Shown here: positions 11,657 through 22,264 of the stretch, in pieces
Position numbering within the stretch: position 1 is the first letter of the stretch
How the letters are laid out: each line of letters starts with the position of its first letter
NCBI GenBank assembly: GCA_944990035.1
Contig: CALYLX010000115.1
Span: 186,001 to 250,000 of the forward strand
Origin: Clitopilus passeckerianus
Lineage: Eukaryota > Basidiomycota > Agaricomycetes > Agaricales > Entolomataceae
DNA: 64,000 nt
Reading direction: 5' to 3'
Notes under the pieces: generated by a model
The model's input: the letters and a program-made list of their open reading frames with translations, nothing else
What the model was told of the DNA's origin: nothing
The model's database searches: none
Program-made: the position numbers and the translations under genes

Positions 11657-12664
11657 TACCCAAGCTGTCCAAGCCACGACCGTACAATCGCTATTCTCCG
11701 TACATTAGCCTGGTGCAATACGATATCTATTTTAAACCCGGATCCGATATACCCAGATGGGACTGTCACCTGCAAATAAGCTCCAGGTCGCCTGTCAAAG
11801 ATACGTTGGCAAGTTAATCGCTCTGTCAGTCAGAGTTGCCATGTGGCCAATGTTGGGCATGCTGGGCAGGCCACATGTGCTGCCCTAAACCTTTCATGCT
11901 CTCTTGGACAATCAGAACGTCCCTCGCCACTTCGAGCCCAAGCATGCCTTTGCCACTGTCAATGCCGAACCGATAAGCAGTCCGGCCATTCTCTTGTTTC
12001 GTACCCTCAGTATCAGACCGGTTATTTAATCATGAGGATGTTGTTTTCTGGTTTGCTTGGGAGTCCATCAGACCCAAGAACCATTCGCGGTGGAGTGGGG
12101 CGGGGACGAAGTCAGATATCTCGGCATTTTCAGAATCAAGTGTAAGTTATATATCCTTGGGCCCGCAAGTCTGCAACGCGTAAGAACGTCAACGTTCTAT
12201 GACCAAGTCTAGTCATTTTGGGGCTAATCGTGGGATCATTGATAGGTGTGGCAATCCGTCTTGATCAGCTACAACCACCTTTAGGGTTGTTTTTACTCTT
12301 CTCTGCGAACTACATCTCCAGCCACGTTTTATACTCGAGCTCATACGGCGAATATTCGAGCCTCATGGAACCGATCCGAGCGGTCGATTGCCTGATAGGG
12401 TAATAGACGCTGACTCCAGAACGCTTACAAACCGCAAATCATTGTCATTATGCCGTGCATATCCCCGGTCCGAATGGAAATTCTTCATCCATTGGCGGCA
12501 TGCGGTCTCGCGTGCCGAAATCATGAGAAAAGGGGTCAGCGGACGGACAATGTAATTTCCAGAAGAAATCTAGAAGAGAACGTGCCAATGGATGGCTGCA
12601 CGCGATGATTGCTTAAACTGCAGTGTGCAGGAGAGAAGCTTCACTTTCGTCCACGATTTTGAAC
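11657..12664. other. Intergenic between the two D-lactate dehydrogenase copies
   Basis: About 1 kb with no ORF that resembles a known family. It contains the promoter of the intact copy. No repeat linking the two duplicated genes was seen by eye. Confidence 0.4.
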
Positions 12665-15059
12665 ATGCAGACAGCATCTACATTTCGAGCTTGCTTCGGG
12701 AGAATCTCTCCCAGAACGACAATTCGTACTAGGATTTCTAGACCTGATCTCGCTATTCGCCCACCATGCATCCAGATCTTAGAGAGGTCCTACCGCCAAC
12801 GAGTCGTACCCGTGCAGCCGGCGACGAACACCAGCGGCAACGAGGGTGCTAGACAGGGACCGTTCTCAATGCTAGGCACGGGTGTCCTCACATCCATTGC
12901 CGGATTCGTCGGATTCCAGTTTGCACAGGCTCTGGATCCCAATTCAAAGAAAGCATCTGTGAAGGATGCAACGACCTCCCCGTACGGGAGCCCCGAAGAC
13001 TTTCAGAAAGCGATCCAGGAGCTCCAGAATCTGTTCCCTGAGGAAGAGGTGGTTTCGCTAGATCCAGAGGATCTTAAGATGCACGGCTTTTCGGAGTATG
13101 ATTATCATCCTCGTAAGCACCTCACCGTTCGTACACAATCGTCTGAATATCCGAGTCGCGCTCTGCTCTAGAATCTTACCCAAGCGTGGTCGTTTATCCA
13201 CATTCAACGGAAGACGTCGTGAAGATTGTGAAGACGGCCACGAAATACAGAATGCCGATAACTCCGTATTCAGGGGCCACCAGCCTGGAAGGGCAATTTC
13301 GCAGCGTGAGTCTTTCTGGATGAATTGATGACGCAATATTGACCAGTTGGTTTTCCAGCACGCCGTCGGTGGGATATGTGTAGACCTTTCATCAATGGAT
13401 CAAATATTGGAGATTCACGGTCCGTTCTTCGCGCTTCCGTCGAGGATATGCTCTAACCTACCTTCAATCTATAGAAGCGGATTCGGATCTGGTATGCCAA
13501 CCAGGAGCGCGGTGGATGGATATCAATGAAATGCTCAAGCGGAAAGGTAAGCACATAAGGCCAAAGCACAACCTTCACTCCTGACGTCCCTCCAGGTATA
13601 CCACTATTCTTCCCTGTGAGTATCCAATCTATTCTTATCGCCTGCCCCTCAACGTGATTTTTCCCCGCAATAGATTGACCCGGCTCCTGGCGCGACTATC
13701 GGAGGGATGCTGAGCACGGGATGTTCTGGAAGTACGCAGGTTTACAGATCCTCATTCTTCAGAATTTAACATCCAATTTAGCGAACGCCGTAAGATATGG
13801 AACTGCTAAGGGAGAATGGTTTATCAATGCCGTGCGTCCTGTCATTTCACCTCGCCCAAGCCTCAGGCTAACTTGACGAAGACCGTCGTTCTTCCTTCAG
13901 GAGAGGTGATCAAGACTAGGCGGAGATCGAGGAAATCCTCGGCAGGGTTTGATACGACGAAATTATTCATTGGTGCAGAAGGAACATTAGGAATTGTAAC
14001 AGAGGGTACGATGATCAGCTTGAACAGCTCTATTTACGAGCTAACTTTAAGCCATTCAGTCACAATCCGCCTCGCTCCCGTTTTACCCACTACGGTTGCC
14101 GTCGTACACTTCCCCGACGTTCGCAAAGCCACGGAAGCTGTGATCGATGTCATGAACCAAGGGGTCGGAATTCGTAGGCAATTCATCTCTTTCACCTCCG
14201 CAGAGAATTGAGGATCTTACAGAATGTGTGGAGCTGTTGGACGATGTATTCATGGCCGCTACCAACAAATATGGCGCTTCTGCTCAGAAAAAGAAATGGC
14301 CGGAGAAGGACACGATCTTCTTCAAGTTCCAAGGTCCTACACAAGCGTCATTAGATGACACGGCGAAGGTGGTGAAGAAGGTCGTTGCGAAGTACGGTGG
14401 AACGGGTTTCCGAGTCGCCACGAACGAGAAGGAGAAGGAGGACCTCTGGAGAGATAGGAAGAACGCCCATTATTCGGGATTGGCTCTCGTTGAAGGAGCA
14501 CGAGGATGGCCTACAGATGTCTGGTAAGTGACTTCGCGTTTCTGCCAAGCAGCTAGACGGCTCATTCCTCTCGGCAGCGTTCCTGTCTCAAAGCTGCCAG
14601 AGCTGGTCTACAAGACGAAGAAAGACCTTTCCCAGATCGGACTCGTATCCACTATTGTGGGACATGTCGGAGATGGGAACTTCCACGCTCTTATCTTGTT
14701 CAGAGACGACAAAGAGATGGAAGTGGCGAAGGAAGCTGTGCATCGCATGGTTGAGAGGGCTATTGCACTCGACGGAACATGTAAGCTGCGGCTGTCTTTC
14801 CGGCTCGGTTGATTGCTGAATGAGATCCCAGGTACTGGCGAGCATGGTGTGGGACTGGGGAAGAAAGAATACCTCGTTGAAGAGTTGGGCCTGGGAACAG
14901 TCGAATTGATGAAGACGATCAAGAAAGCCATAGACCCATTGGGTTTATTCAACCCAGGCAAGGTATTCCCCTTCCATGGTTAACATAGGGCCAGATGAGC
15001 TGATGAACACGAAGCTATACCCCGACACGGAAGGTATTCCAGATAAGAACGAGGAATAG
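12665..15059 (+). CDS. D-lactate dehydrogenase (cytochrome-type), probably mitochondrial
   Basis: FAD-linked oxidase of the Dld1 type, which oxidises D-lactate to pyruvate and passes electrons to cytochrome c in mitochondria. The N-terminus ([20 protein letters not shown]) is Arg/Ser-rich like a mitochondrial presequence, and a membrane segment follows ([20 protein letters not shown]). At least nine short introns were traced, each restoring the frame. FAD-domain pieces: [84 protein letters not shown] and [14 protein letters not shown]. The FAD-oxidase C-terminal domain: [82 protein letters not shown] and [12 protein letters not shown]. No frameshift or stop was seen, so this is the working partner of the broken copy upstream. 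Confidence 0.88.
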
Positions 15060-15773
15060 CCGTAGAGTTGAGCTGCGATCGCAACTTTGTCGGGATAGTC
15101 GACTCGGAAGAATTCTTTTTGGTGGGTCATCCAGGGAACTGAAATGGGACAACTTTGTATCATAGTCATGAAATTTACGAGCGAACGATTTAACCATGGA
15201 TCTGGGTTGATTGTGTGGGCGGGCAAGGGTTTAAGAGAGGTCAAGTGGGTCCGCAATGTCCAAAACCAAGCTGCACCAGCTTTGACCCAAACACCCATCA
15301 TCGTCTTCAGCACAGACTTGGGCTCTTGCTCCGAACTTTCGGCAGCTTTGTATATGAACGCTGAAGTATAACCCCTGCTATATTCCTCTTGTGATTTCCT
15401 ACAAATTCATGAAATTTTTGGTTTATTCTTGAAGGTGGCATGTCGCCTCTGGCGAACACCCTTTTTTCTCTGGGCTGGCGCAAGAGACCAGCAACATTTT
15501 GCCAGTTTCAAGAATGGATCTTGCAGCTGCAGCTACCTTACGTATGTGTAAATTTCTGGGCCACTTCTCTGAAATTCACGCTTTTTCTCCTTGACGCAGC
15601 TTCGACTTGGTAGCAACAACTGCGGGATGTCAGCCTCCTGTTGTACCCGCCAGCCAACATGTTAGCCTCCTTTCGTCAAGTCTATAAGAACCCCTCTACA
15701 GCCCCGTCTCATCCAAGAATCATTGCTGAACAGCTTTGTTACCCCTACGCTCCACGCCAATTCCAAGATCGCG
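15060..15773. other. Intergenic, promoter of the Gly-rich secreted gene
   Basis: No gene was recognised. The right end carries a TATAAG motif at 15683, about 90 bases before the next start codon. Confidence 0.45.
15683..15688 (+). promoter_or_regulatory. TATA-like box
   Basis: TATAAG about 90 bp upstream of the start codon of the secreted Gly-rich protein, a plausible core promoter position. Confidence 0.4.
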
Positions 15774-16743
15774 ATGTTTGGCTGGAAGAACCTTCTCGCC
15801 TTTCTCTTTCTCACTACCGGCTATGTGTATACAACACCCACACTCCAAGCAACGAATGATGTGCGTATACCTGGGCCCTGTCTTTCTCATTTGTTGATTT
15901 CTGACAGTTAACTACAGGATTTTGGTTACTCAGGCGAGCATCAAGGATCCAAGAAGGGCTTTAGCCATGAACACTGTATGTCGACTATGCTGGCCCTTGA
16001 GTATAACTTCTCACTTTCACTCCTTAGCTGCCCGTGGATTGGTCAACGGTCGCTCTGGTAATCAAGGCGGCCACGGCGGTAATGGCGGTCAAGGCGGGCG
16101 TGCGCCACTGAAAGGCAATGCATCTCATACACATCATCACACCAAAAGAGGAAGTGGCAGTGGCGGAAATGGCGGAAATGGTGGAAATGCAGGGCCTGGA
16201 GGAAATGGAGGCAAGGCGACCTATGTCGTTGACCTAGGCCAAGAATATCATGGTGACGCTCGCAAGCACTACGGAGCACATGAAGACGAACACCGCGGCC
16301 AAGGTCCATACGACGGATACGACGAATACGGCCGTGAACGAGGCCGCTACTTCATGGAGCACCAGGATGAACAAGAGCGCGACCGATTCCGCGATCATGG
16401 GCGCTACCGCCTTGATGAATATGGTCATCACCAACCCAATACCTGTGCTTGTGGTGGTCGGGGCCAAGACTATGGGCGACAACGATATGAAGACTTTGAT
16501 CGTTTGAGGGATGATGAACGGGATCGTAGCAGAGATCGTTTTGGCGAGGAGCACGGACGAGAACGAGACTGGGCTAAACATCATGGGGTGCAAGGAGACC
16601 GTGGTCACGGGGAGAACACTCGGGCCGACAAGGTGTATCCCTTGGGCGTCTCCCATGGTGCAGGTTTGACCGGTGGTGGGGCCGGAGGAGACGGTGGTCA
16701 AGGTGGAAATGGCGGTTCGGGGTCGTACATCAGCAAGGATTAA
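15774..16743 (+). CDS. Secreted Gly-rich protein with GGNGG blocks and Lys-Arg site
   Basis: Predicted secreted protein of about 260 residues, not matched to a named family. Exon 1 gives a signal peptide (MFGWKNLLAFLFLTTGYVY). Introns after ATND (GTGCGT...CTACAG) and after FSHEH (GTATGT...CCTTAG) keep the frame. The mature part begins with a Gly/Asn block (NQGGHGGNGGQGG), then HTHHHTKRGSG containing a Kex2-like Lys-Arg, then a second block (GGNGGNGGNAGPGGNGG). A long charged middle is rich in Arg, Asp, Glu, Tyr and His (for example RGRYFMEHQDEQERDRF). One CAC motif lies in it. The protein ends with a third Gly block (GGGAGGDGGQGGNGG). The same layout is seen in the His-rich protein at 25691-26644. 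A structural, cell-surface or metal-binding role is possible. Confidence 0.75.
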
Positions 16744-16940
16744 GAGGTCGCTGGAGGCAGATGTGCGTACCAGTCGTGTTTGTATTCTACCTAGTAGCTT
16801 GTAGTAATTTCAATGAATAGGCTTGCCAATATCGCGATATTTGTGTCCCTCCAATCATTACCACACGGTTGTATCACCACTGGGTGTATTAGGCCCGTGA
16901 CCGTCATCAGACGATAAGGATATTGTCCGAGTCATACGCT

Positions 16941-16961
16941 GCAGGAGTAACTTGCTCCTGC
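16941..16961 (+). promoter_or_regulatory. Perfect 7-bp hairpin just before the GFA copy 2 start
   Basis: GCAGGAG and CTCCTGC pair around a 7-base loop, ending six bases before the ATG at 16967. It may be a leader hairpin or chance. Confidence 0.25.
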
Positions 16962-17297
16962 ATACTATGACCACCAACGTTCTTTCAAGATGCCACTGTG
17001 GAGCGAACGTCTTCAAGGTCCCATTCGAGACGGCAAAACTCCCGATTGCAGCTTCGGCTTGTCACTGCAACACTTGTCGGCACAGCACGGGACAGATGTT
17101 CTCTCACTACGTCCGTTTCATAGGAACACCCCTCCACCCAAGCTCCTCTTCTGAGGAAGCTGCTAGCTTGGAAGGCTTGACGAAATACTGGACATCGGAT
17201 GCTGTCACCAGATACTTCTGCAGCAATTGCACAGCACATATGTTCCTCCATTACCGCGAGGGCGAGACATCCATATTCTCTGTCTCAAGTGGTAGGC

Positions 17298-17316
17298 CAT
17301 CAGGGAAACGGAACGA
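17298..17316 (+). repeat. Left terminal inverted repeat
   Basis: Begins CATCAGGGAAACGGAACGA and matches the inverse complement of the right end over 19 of 20 positions, allowing one gap. Confidence 0.85.
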
Positions 17317-18581
17317 AAACGGTTTAGCGTTACGATGCGTCGTGGGAGATACAGTGTAGAACCTAGCCAAAAAATATTATTGCATTGGTTATAACCACGG
17401 ATGAGTGTCAGGATTGTTAGAAAATTAGGACCAATATGTTGTAATATTGTGTTCAGATTTTGATTTTTTGCAATCAGGTTGATAGTTCACGATCCCATAT
17501 AATTGATACAGGAGACAATAGTCGGACACTTGACTGCATGGTGAGCGTGGGCAACGCGTTGTGATCTCATCGAATGATGCTCAACAAAAGGTGACTACCC
17601 AGCTTGCTAGGCTTGAAGCCGCTCGATTGAGGTCAATATTTGATTCAGATGGTTTAGATGGAACGAAGCGAACCGTCTCATTCGAACTACGCCAAATACA
17701 GTGCTACGTAATCTATTCGATGTAACTACGCTCTCGTGACTACGCCCAGCTCAAATGTACGGGATCCCCCTGCCCTTGACCCAGCTCGTTTCCCCCACCC
17801 TTAGGCCCTCCCGAGGCAAACAAGTCTCGTCAAAATGGATGGATTCACCTGAAGGGAAGCGTAGGGGCATCGTGGGCAGTAACGTACAGCGGAGAGGCCA
17901 GATAATGTGGACGAGAATGAAGACACAAGTTGACGACGAAAGTTCCCTTTATGCATAAATTTATGCGGAGCTCGAATGGACTTGGTACAAAAATACAGAC
18001 TTAGATCTAGCCTCGTGGCTCTGGTTGTTAGGATGAATATATTGAGAGGAGCGGAGGCCCCACAGTCCTAGTGGGGTTGCGTTTAGGGACCCGAAGAAGC
18101 GGGACAAGGAGTTTGCGCAAGTAAAGGGACCCAGCACTAAGCCGACAGCTGCCCTCGAAAGCAAGGGAGTTGACGAGAATACGCCCATACATACGTTGCT
18201 GAAGCAAGCGCCAAACGCTGAAAAGCTTAGAAGTAGTCACAGTGTAATGCTAATTAGCCTATGTTTGCTGTCTTGCGACCGGATAATCGTTCATTGCGAA
18301 GATATCGAGAGAGATCGGGCAGCTAGGAGTGTCGTAAGAATCATCTAATCAGCCTTCGGGGCGATGATAGCGTTGGAGAGCGGCCAAATGAATGTGAGGA
18401 CCTCATAATCGAGTCTGATCCTGCTTCAGTCTGGATCGCCGACTGGTGCCGGCGATACAACCTCCTGATCAGATCAAATTGAGCTTTCATTATGATCCCG
18501 TGGTTATAACCCAATATAACGCCGTTGTAACTTGAAATAATTTGATTTGGTTATCACATGTGATATCTGGCTATATCATAC

Positions 18582-18601
18582 TCGTTCCGTTTCCCCTGAT
18601 G
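18582..18601 (-). repeat. Right terminal inverted repeat
   Basis: Inverse complement reads CATCAGGGGAAACGGAACGA, the partner of the left end at 17298. Confidence 0.85.
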
Positions 18602-19619
18602 AGCCTAGGCGAAATTGATGGCATCGTGGCCATAGGACAGCACATCCACCTGGAGGGCCACCCAGGACGGAGGCCTACCGGACCTCTACCGGACGGAGCA
18701 TGAGAAAGTACTTCCCCGATTCTCTAGAGGCATTGATACAGAAAGCCTACCTATTGGATGGAAGTCTTCGACCATATCGATGAAACCTCCCCAACTACCC
18801 ACAGATTCTCTCCCTTTCCATTGTCACTGTAAATCGGTATACCTTCTGCTTCAAAGATCCCTGGAGGTTACATCGCCAAAACCTGAGAAATGGCTCGTCC
18901 CCGGGCTTGAGGAGAAGGATCTCATCAGGAACCTGGCCGTCAACGATGCATGTACCGATTGTCGCCTGATCACGGGAAACCAAATCCAAACGTGGGTCTT
19001 CATGTCGTACGGCAGCGTAGTAGATGCGTCGACTGGGTCTCTTCTTGACCTTGCGTCTGAGGAGAACCGACCGAAGGGATTAAAGCAATACAAGTCAAGC
19101 GAGGGAACGTTCCGAGAGTCTTGCGGAACTTGCGGTGCCACAATTCTCTGGTGGTCCACGAAGAAGGTACGAGGAGCGAAGAAACTCGACATCTCGGCAG
19201 GGCTCATAGATGAGACGGTTGCGGGGGCCAGAGCGGAGGGTTGGTTTCATTGGTACGAGAAAGTCCTGTATGCGAAAGATTCTCTGAATGATGGTGCGGT
19301 GAAGACACTCGTTGAGGGCATTAATGCCAACAACAAAGCATTGGCGTTCAAGCCGTTCTTCATGGCCACCAGATAGATGCTTCATATTTCCATTGACAAC
19401 CTTCTTACAACGACTATGCTTGCATTTTTCTTCGGCGGAACGCAAAGATCATGACAGTCAGATAGAGTTATGCAACAGCTGATAGGCATCTCGGTAGTCA
19501 TCCAGGCTGACTCGTACCCTCATGGCGATCACGATGATCGTCGGCCTGATAGACAGGACCATGAGATAAAAACCCCACGTTCTGCCGATCAGAAAGAAAC
19601 CACTGCGGTCTCCCAAACC

Positions 19620-20708
19620 ATGACTACCTATGTGCTGTCGAAATGCCATTGCGGCCTGAATTCGTTCAAAATTCCATTCGAAACTGTAAAGCTTCCCATC
19701 GCGACAGAGGCATGTCACTGCCGCACATGTCGACACACGTCTGGACAGATGTTCATTCACTGCGTGCCTTTCCAAGGCGTTCCCCTGACGGTCACCTCTT
19801 CTGAATCGGCGGAGGAACCAGCTAGTCTCGAAAATTTGACGAAATATGAAAGTTCCACAATTGCGGCGAGGTATTTCTGTAGCAAGTGCACCGCACATTT
19901 CTTCTTCCATTACCACGATGGTGGAAAGGTCTCGAGCTATTCCGTTTTCACTGGCACGCTCGAGAAGGTGGAAGGAATTGTCACTATTGGCCAGCACATC
20001 TTCGTTGGCGATACGTTAGATGGCGGATTGGCAGATCATTACCGAGTCGAAGGGGGCAACAATATCCCTCGTTTCTCACAGGATCTTGGCACCACCCTGG
20101 TGCCACTCGGTTGGAAGTCGGAGCGCCTTTACAATAAATCAATTGCACAACACCTCGCACTCCATTGCCATTGCAAAGCAATATCCCTCCTTCTCAAACG
20201 TGCCGAAAGAATTTCCGAAACGAAGCCGGAATGGTGGCTTATAGGTGGAAATAACAAGGACGATCCTATCAGATATATCGTTCTGAACGATGTATGCGTC
20301 GATTGTCGCCTTTCTACAGGAAACCAGATCCAGAGTTGGATTATCGCATCCCATGGATCGGTGACCGACGCCCTGACCGAGGTAGTTGTCGATCTTATCG
20401 GGGAACTTGGGCGACCAAAAGGTCTCCTACAATACGAATCCAGCCCTGGTACGTTTCGCGAATCGTGCAGTACTTGTGGTGCAACAGTCTTCTGGTGGGC
20501 GAATGGGCCAGGGGGAGAAAAATTCGATGTATCAGCAGGATTGTTGGACGAGGAGATTGTGGGATCTAGGGGACAGGGATGGTTCCACTGGCATGACAAG
20601 GTTGTCCATGCCAAGGACAGTTTGAATCCCAATATGATCGGAGCACTCACCCAGGGCATCAAATCCACGAACGCGCATGAATTCACTTACGACACCAACG
20701 AAGGGTAG
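19620..20708 (+). CDS. Tandem GFA-domain (Mss4-like) protein 3
   Basis: Intronless 362-residue protein. The start at 19620 is chosen because MTTYVLSKCHCG aligns with the starts of copies 1 and 5, although the frame is open to 19470. Domain 1: CHCG, CHCRTCRHTSGQM and CSKCTAHFFFHY, all metal positions present. Linker: GDTLDGGLADHYRVEGG. Domain 2: LHCHCKAISLLL, NDVCVDCRLSTGNQIQSW (first Cys of CxCxxC replaced by Asp) and CSTCGATVFWW. The C-terminus has GSRGQGWFHWHDKVVHAKDS, shared with copies 2, 4 and 5. Only 243 bp separate it from the end of copy 2 and 287 bp from the start of copy 4. Confidence 0.88.
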   Translation: MTTYVLSKCHCGLNSFKIPFETVKLPIATEACHCRTCRHTSGQMFIHCVPFQGVPLTVTSSESAEEPASLENLTKYESSTIAARYFCSKCTAHFFFHYHDGGKVSSYSVFTGTLEKVEGIVTIGQHIFVGDTLDGGLADHYRVEGGNNIPRFSQDLGTTLVPLGWKSERLYNKSIAQHLALHCHCKAISLLLKRAERISETKPEWWLIGGNNKDDPIRYIVLNDVCVDCRLSTGNQIQSWIIASHGSVTDALTEVVVDLIGELGRPKGLLQYESSPGTFRESCSTCGATVFWWANGPGGEKFDVSAGLLDEEIVGSRGQGWFHWHDKVVHAKDSLNPNMIGALTQGIKSTNAHEFTYDTNEG

Positions 20709-20952
20709 CTATTCATAGGAGGATCGTCGTTCTCTGTGTATGGAAATGAACACCAGTGTCTGTCAGGTCGATGCCAAAGGCGTGTTGTTTTTCTCTTGTT
20801 TTTCGCTCTGAAAATCTACGAAAACAAAAATTCCGCTTTACGTAGGATCATCTTACCAACAATAGAATTAGAATTGCTAGCCGACCCTCTGATTGTGGCG
20901 GGATCATACTACGAATCAAAGTTCCGCACTTCGGCGATAATTCATCGTTCTC

Positions 20953-20960
20953 TATATATA
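20953..20960 (+). promoter_or_regulatory. TATA box of GFA copy 4
   Basis: TATATATA lies 36 bp before the ATG at 20996, implying a very short leader. Confidence 0.5.
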
Positions 20961-20995
20961 AGTTCCGCGGAACCACCACATTTTAGAAGAACAAA

Positions 20996-22054
20996 ATGGC
21001 CGCATACGTCCTCTCTATATGCCACTGTACTCTGAACCACTTCAGAGTCAAGCTCCTTGCCTCGGACCTCCCCATACCCTCTACTTTTTGCCACTGCAAT
21101 ACATGCAGACACTCATCAGGTCAACTCTTCACCAACACCATCCCCATACAAGGATCGCCTCTTACCCCAACCTCTGACCACGAGAAGGAAGAACCTGCGC
21201 ACCTCAAAAACCTGATCGCATATAAATCCTCCCCCGAAACGACGAGATACTTCTGCATCAAATGCTCGGCCTTCATGTTTCTTCACCGTCGTCGGGAATC
21301 GCAACCCACGGAATATCATGCTTTCACTGGGTCTCTGGAGAGGGCAGAAGGCATTACTTGCGTTCGGAACCACACATATGTCGTCGAGACCTTGGACGGA
21401 GGTTTGGCCGATCATTACCGTTCCGAGAACAACATCGCCATCACAAGATTTTCTCAACAAGTGAACAACCCCACGGTTCCTTTAGGCTGGAGAGCGGAAA
21501 GCATTACCGCAAAGAAGGGCGTCGAGAGGCTGCCATTCCGCTGTCACTGCGGTACCATCTCACTCGCGTTGCTCAGGACGAAGGAGATAAAAGAACCCAA
21601 AGTCGAGTACTGGTTGGTACCTAGCAAGGATGGGCCAATCAGATACGTCGCTGCACACGATGTCTGCATCGACTGCAGGCTCTCCAGCGGCAATCAATTC
21701 CAGAGTTGGGTGATCGTACCCCATGCGGCCGTCATAGACCCGCAAACAGGCACCTCTATTGATTTGACTGTGGCCAATAGGCGACCTCGAGGACTCAAGC
21801 AATACGAATCCAGCCCTGAGAGGTATAGGGAATCGTGTGGTACCTGTGGAGCAACGATATTCTGGTGGAAGAAGGATGGGTTGAAATTAGATGTGGCCGC
21901 CGGCTTGATCGACGAGAAGGTGGGAGGGGTGAGAGGGCAAAAGTGGCTGTACTGGTATGATAAAGTGGTGCATCCTGGGGACGCACTTGACTATAACAGC
22001 CAGCTGCTCGTCGGGCTGCCCGAAGGTGTGAAGGCCACGAACGAATCTCGATAG
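20996..22054 (+). CDS. Tandem GFA-domain (Mss4-like) protein 4
   Basis: Intronless 352-residue paralogue. Domain 1: ICHCTLNHFRV, CHCNTCRHSSGQLF and CIKCSAFMFLHR. Linker: VETLDGGLADHYRSENN. Domain 2: FRCHCGTISLALL, HDVCIDCRLSSGNQFQSW (Asp instead of the first Cys of CxCxxC), CGTCGATIFWW and GGVRGQKWLYWYDKVVHPGD. The Gly after the first CxC in domain 1 is replaced by Thr (CHCT), unlike the sister copies. It sits between copies 3 and 5, all on the same strand, which fits recent tandem duplication with later divergence. Confidence 0.88.
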   Translation: MAAYVLSICHCTLNHFRVKLLASDLPIPSTFCHCNTCRHSSGQLFTNTIPIQGSPLTPTSDHEKEEPAHLKNLIAYKSSPETTRYFCIKCSAFMFLHRRRESQPTEYHAFTGSLERAEGITCVRNHTYVVETLDGGLADHYRSENNIAITRFSQQVNNPTVPLGWRAESITAKKGVERLPFRCHCGTISLALLRTKEIKEPKVEYWLVPSKDGPIRYVAAHDVCIDCRLSSGNQFQSWVIVPHAAVIDPQTGTSIDLTVANRRPRGLKQYESSPERYRESCGTCGATIFWWKKDGLKLDVAAGLIDEKVGGVRGQKWLYWYDKVVHPGDALDYNSQLLVGLPEGVKATNESR

Positions 22055-22220
22055 ATACTGTACTGGCAATAGCCAAGCTTGTGCAATTATCATACCTGTC
22101 GTCATCGACCCTTACGATGCATAAGCACATCACGAGGAGGCACCTTGGCGATGAGAATCATTGCTCAGCACTCACCTGACGGCGGAACCGTGGGCGAGTC
22201 ATCCAGTCGTTTCGCTCATG

Positions 22221-22230
22221 AAATATATAT
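22221..22230 (+). promoter_or_regulatory. TATA-like box of GFA copy 5
   Basis: AAATATATAT lies about 35-45 bp before the chosen ATG at 22265, which supports that start over the in-frame upstream codons. Confidence 0.4.
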
Positions 22231-22264
22231 TGAAATTCGGTGCTACCTTTTGTTTAGTGACACG

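Larger units (their letters stand above)
17298..18601. mobile_element. 1.3-kb terminal-inverted-repeat element in GFA copy 2
   Basis: The left end reads CATCAGGGAAACGGAACGA. The right end is its inverse complement, CATCAGGGGAAACGGAACGA, with one extra G. A second inverted match (GGTTATAACCACGG) lies about 90 bases inside both ends, so the termini are longer degenerate repeats of about 100 bases. The insertion falls exactly between SVSSG and the continuation of the GFA reading frame. The flanks show AGGC on the left and AGCC on the right, a possible imperfect 4-bp target duplication. No transposase was recognised inside, so this looks like a non-autonomous DNA transposon. Superfamily unassigned. 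Confidence 0.8.
16967..19376 (+). pseudogene. Tandem GFA-domain protein 2, split by an inserted element
   Basis: The first half (16967-17297) carries CHCG, CHCNTCRHSTGQM and CSNCTAHMFL and then meets a foreign 1.3-kb segment that supplies a stop at about 17359. The second half resumes at 18602 with EIDGIVAIGQHI, aligning with VEGIVTIGQHI in the next paralogue. One frame change follows (around 18650, before the DGGL-like stretch). The rest of domain 2 then reads through to 19376: LPFHCHCKSVYLLLQR, DACTDCRLITGNQIQTW, CGTCGATILWW and GARAEGWFHWYEKV. Like copies 3 and 4, domain 2 has Asp in place of the first Cys of CxCxxC. A partial product from either half is possible, but the full two-domain protein cannot be made. 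Confidence 0.85.

Noticed and set aside
16234..16701. Minus-strand Val/Thr-rich ORF opposite the Gly-rich secreted gene
   Set aside because: Antisense shadow of codon-biased repeats; no start context or motif.
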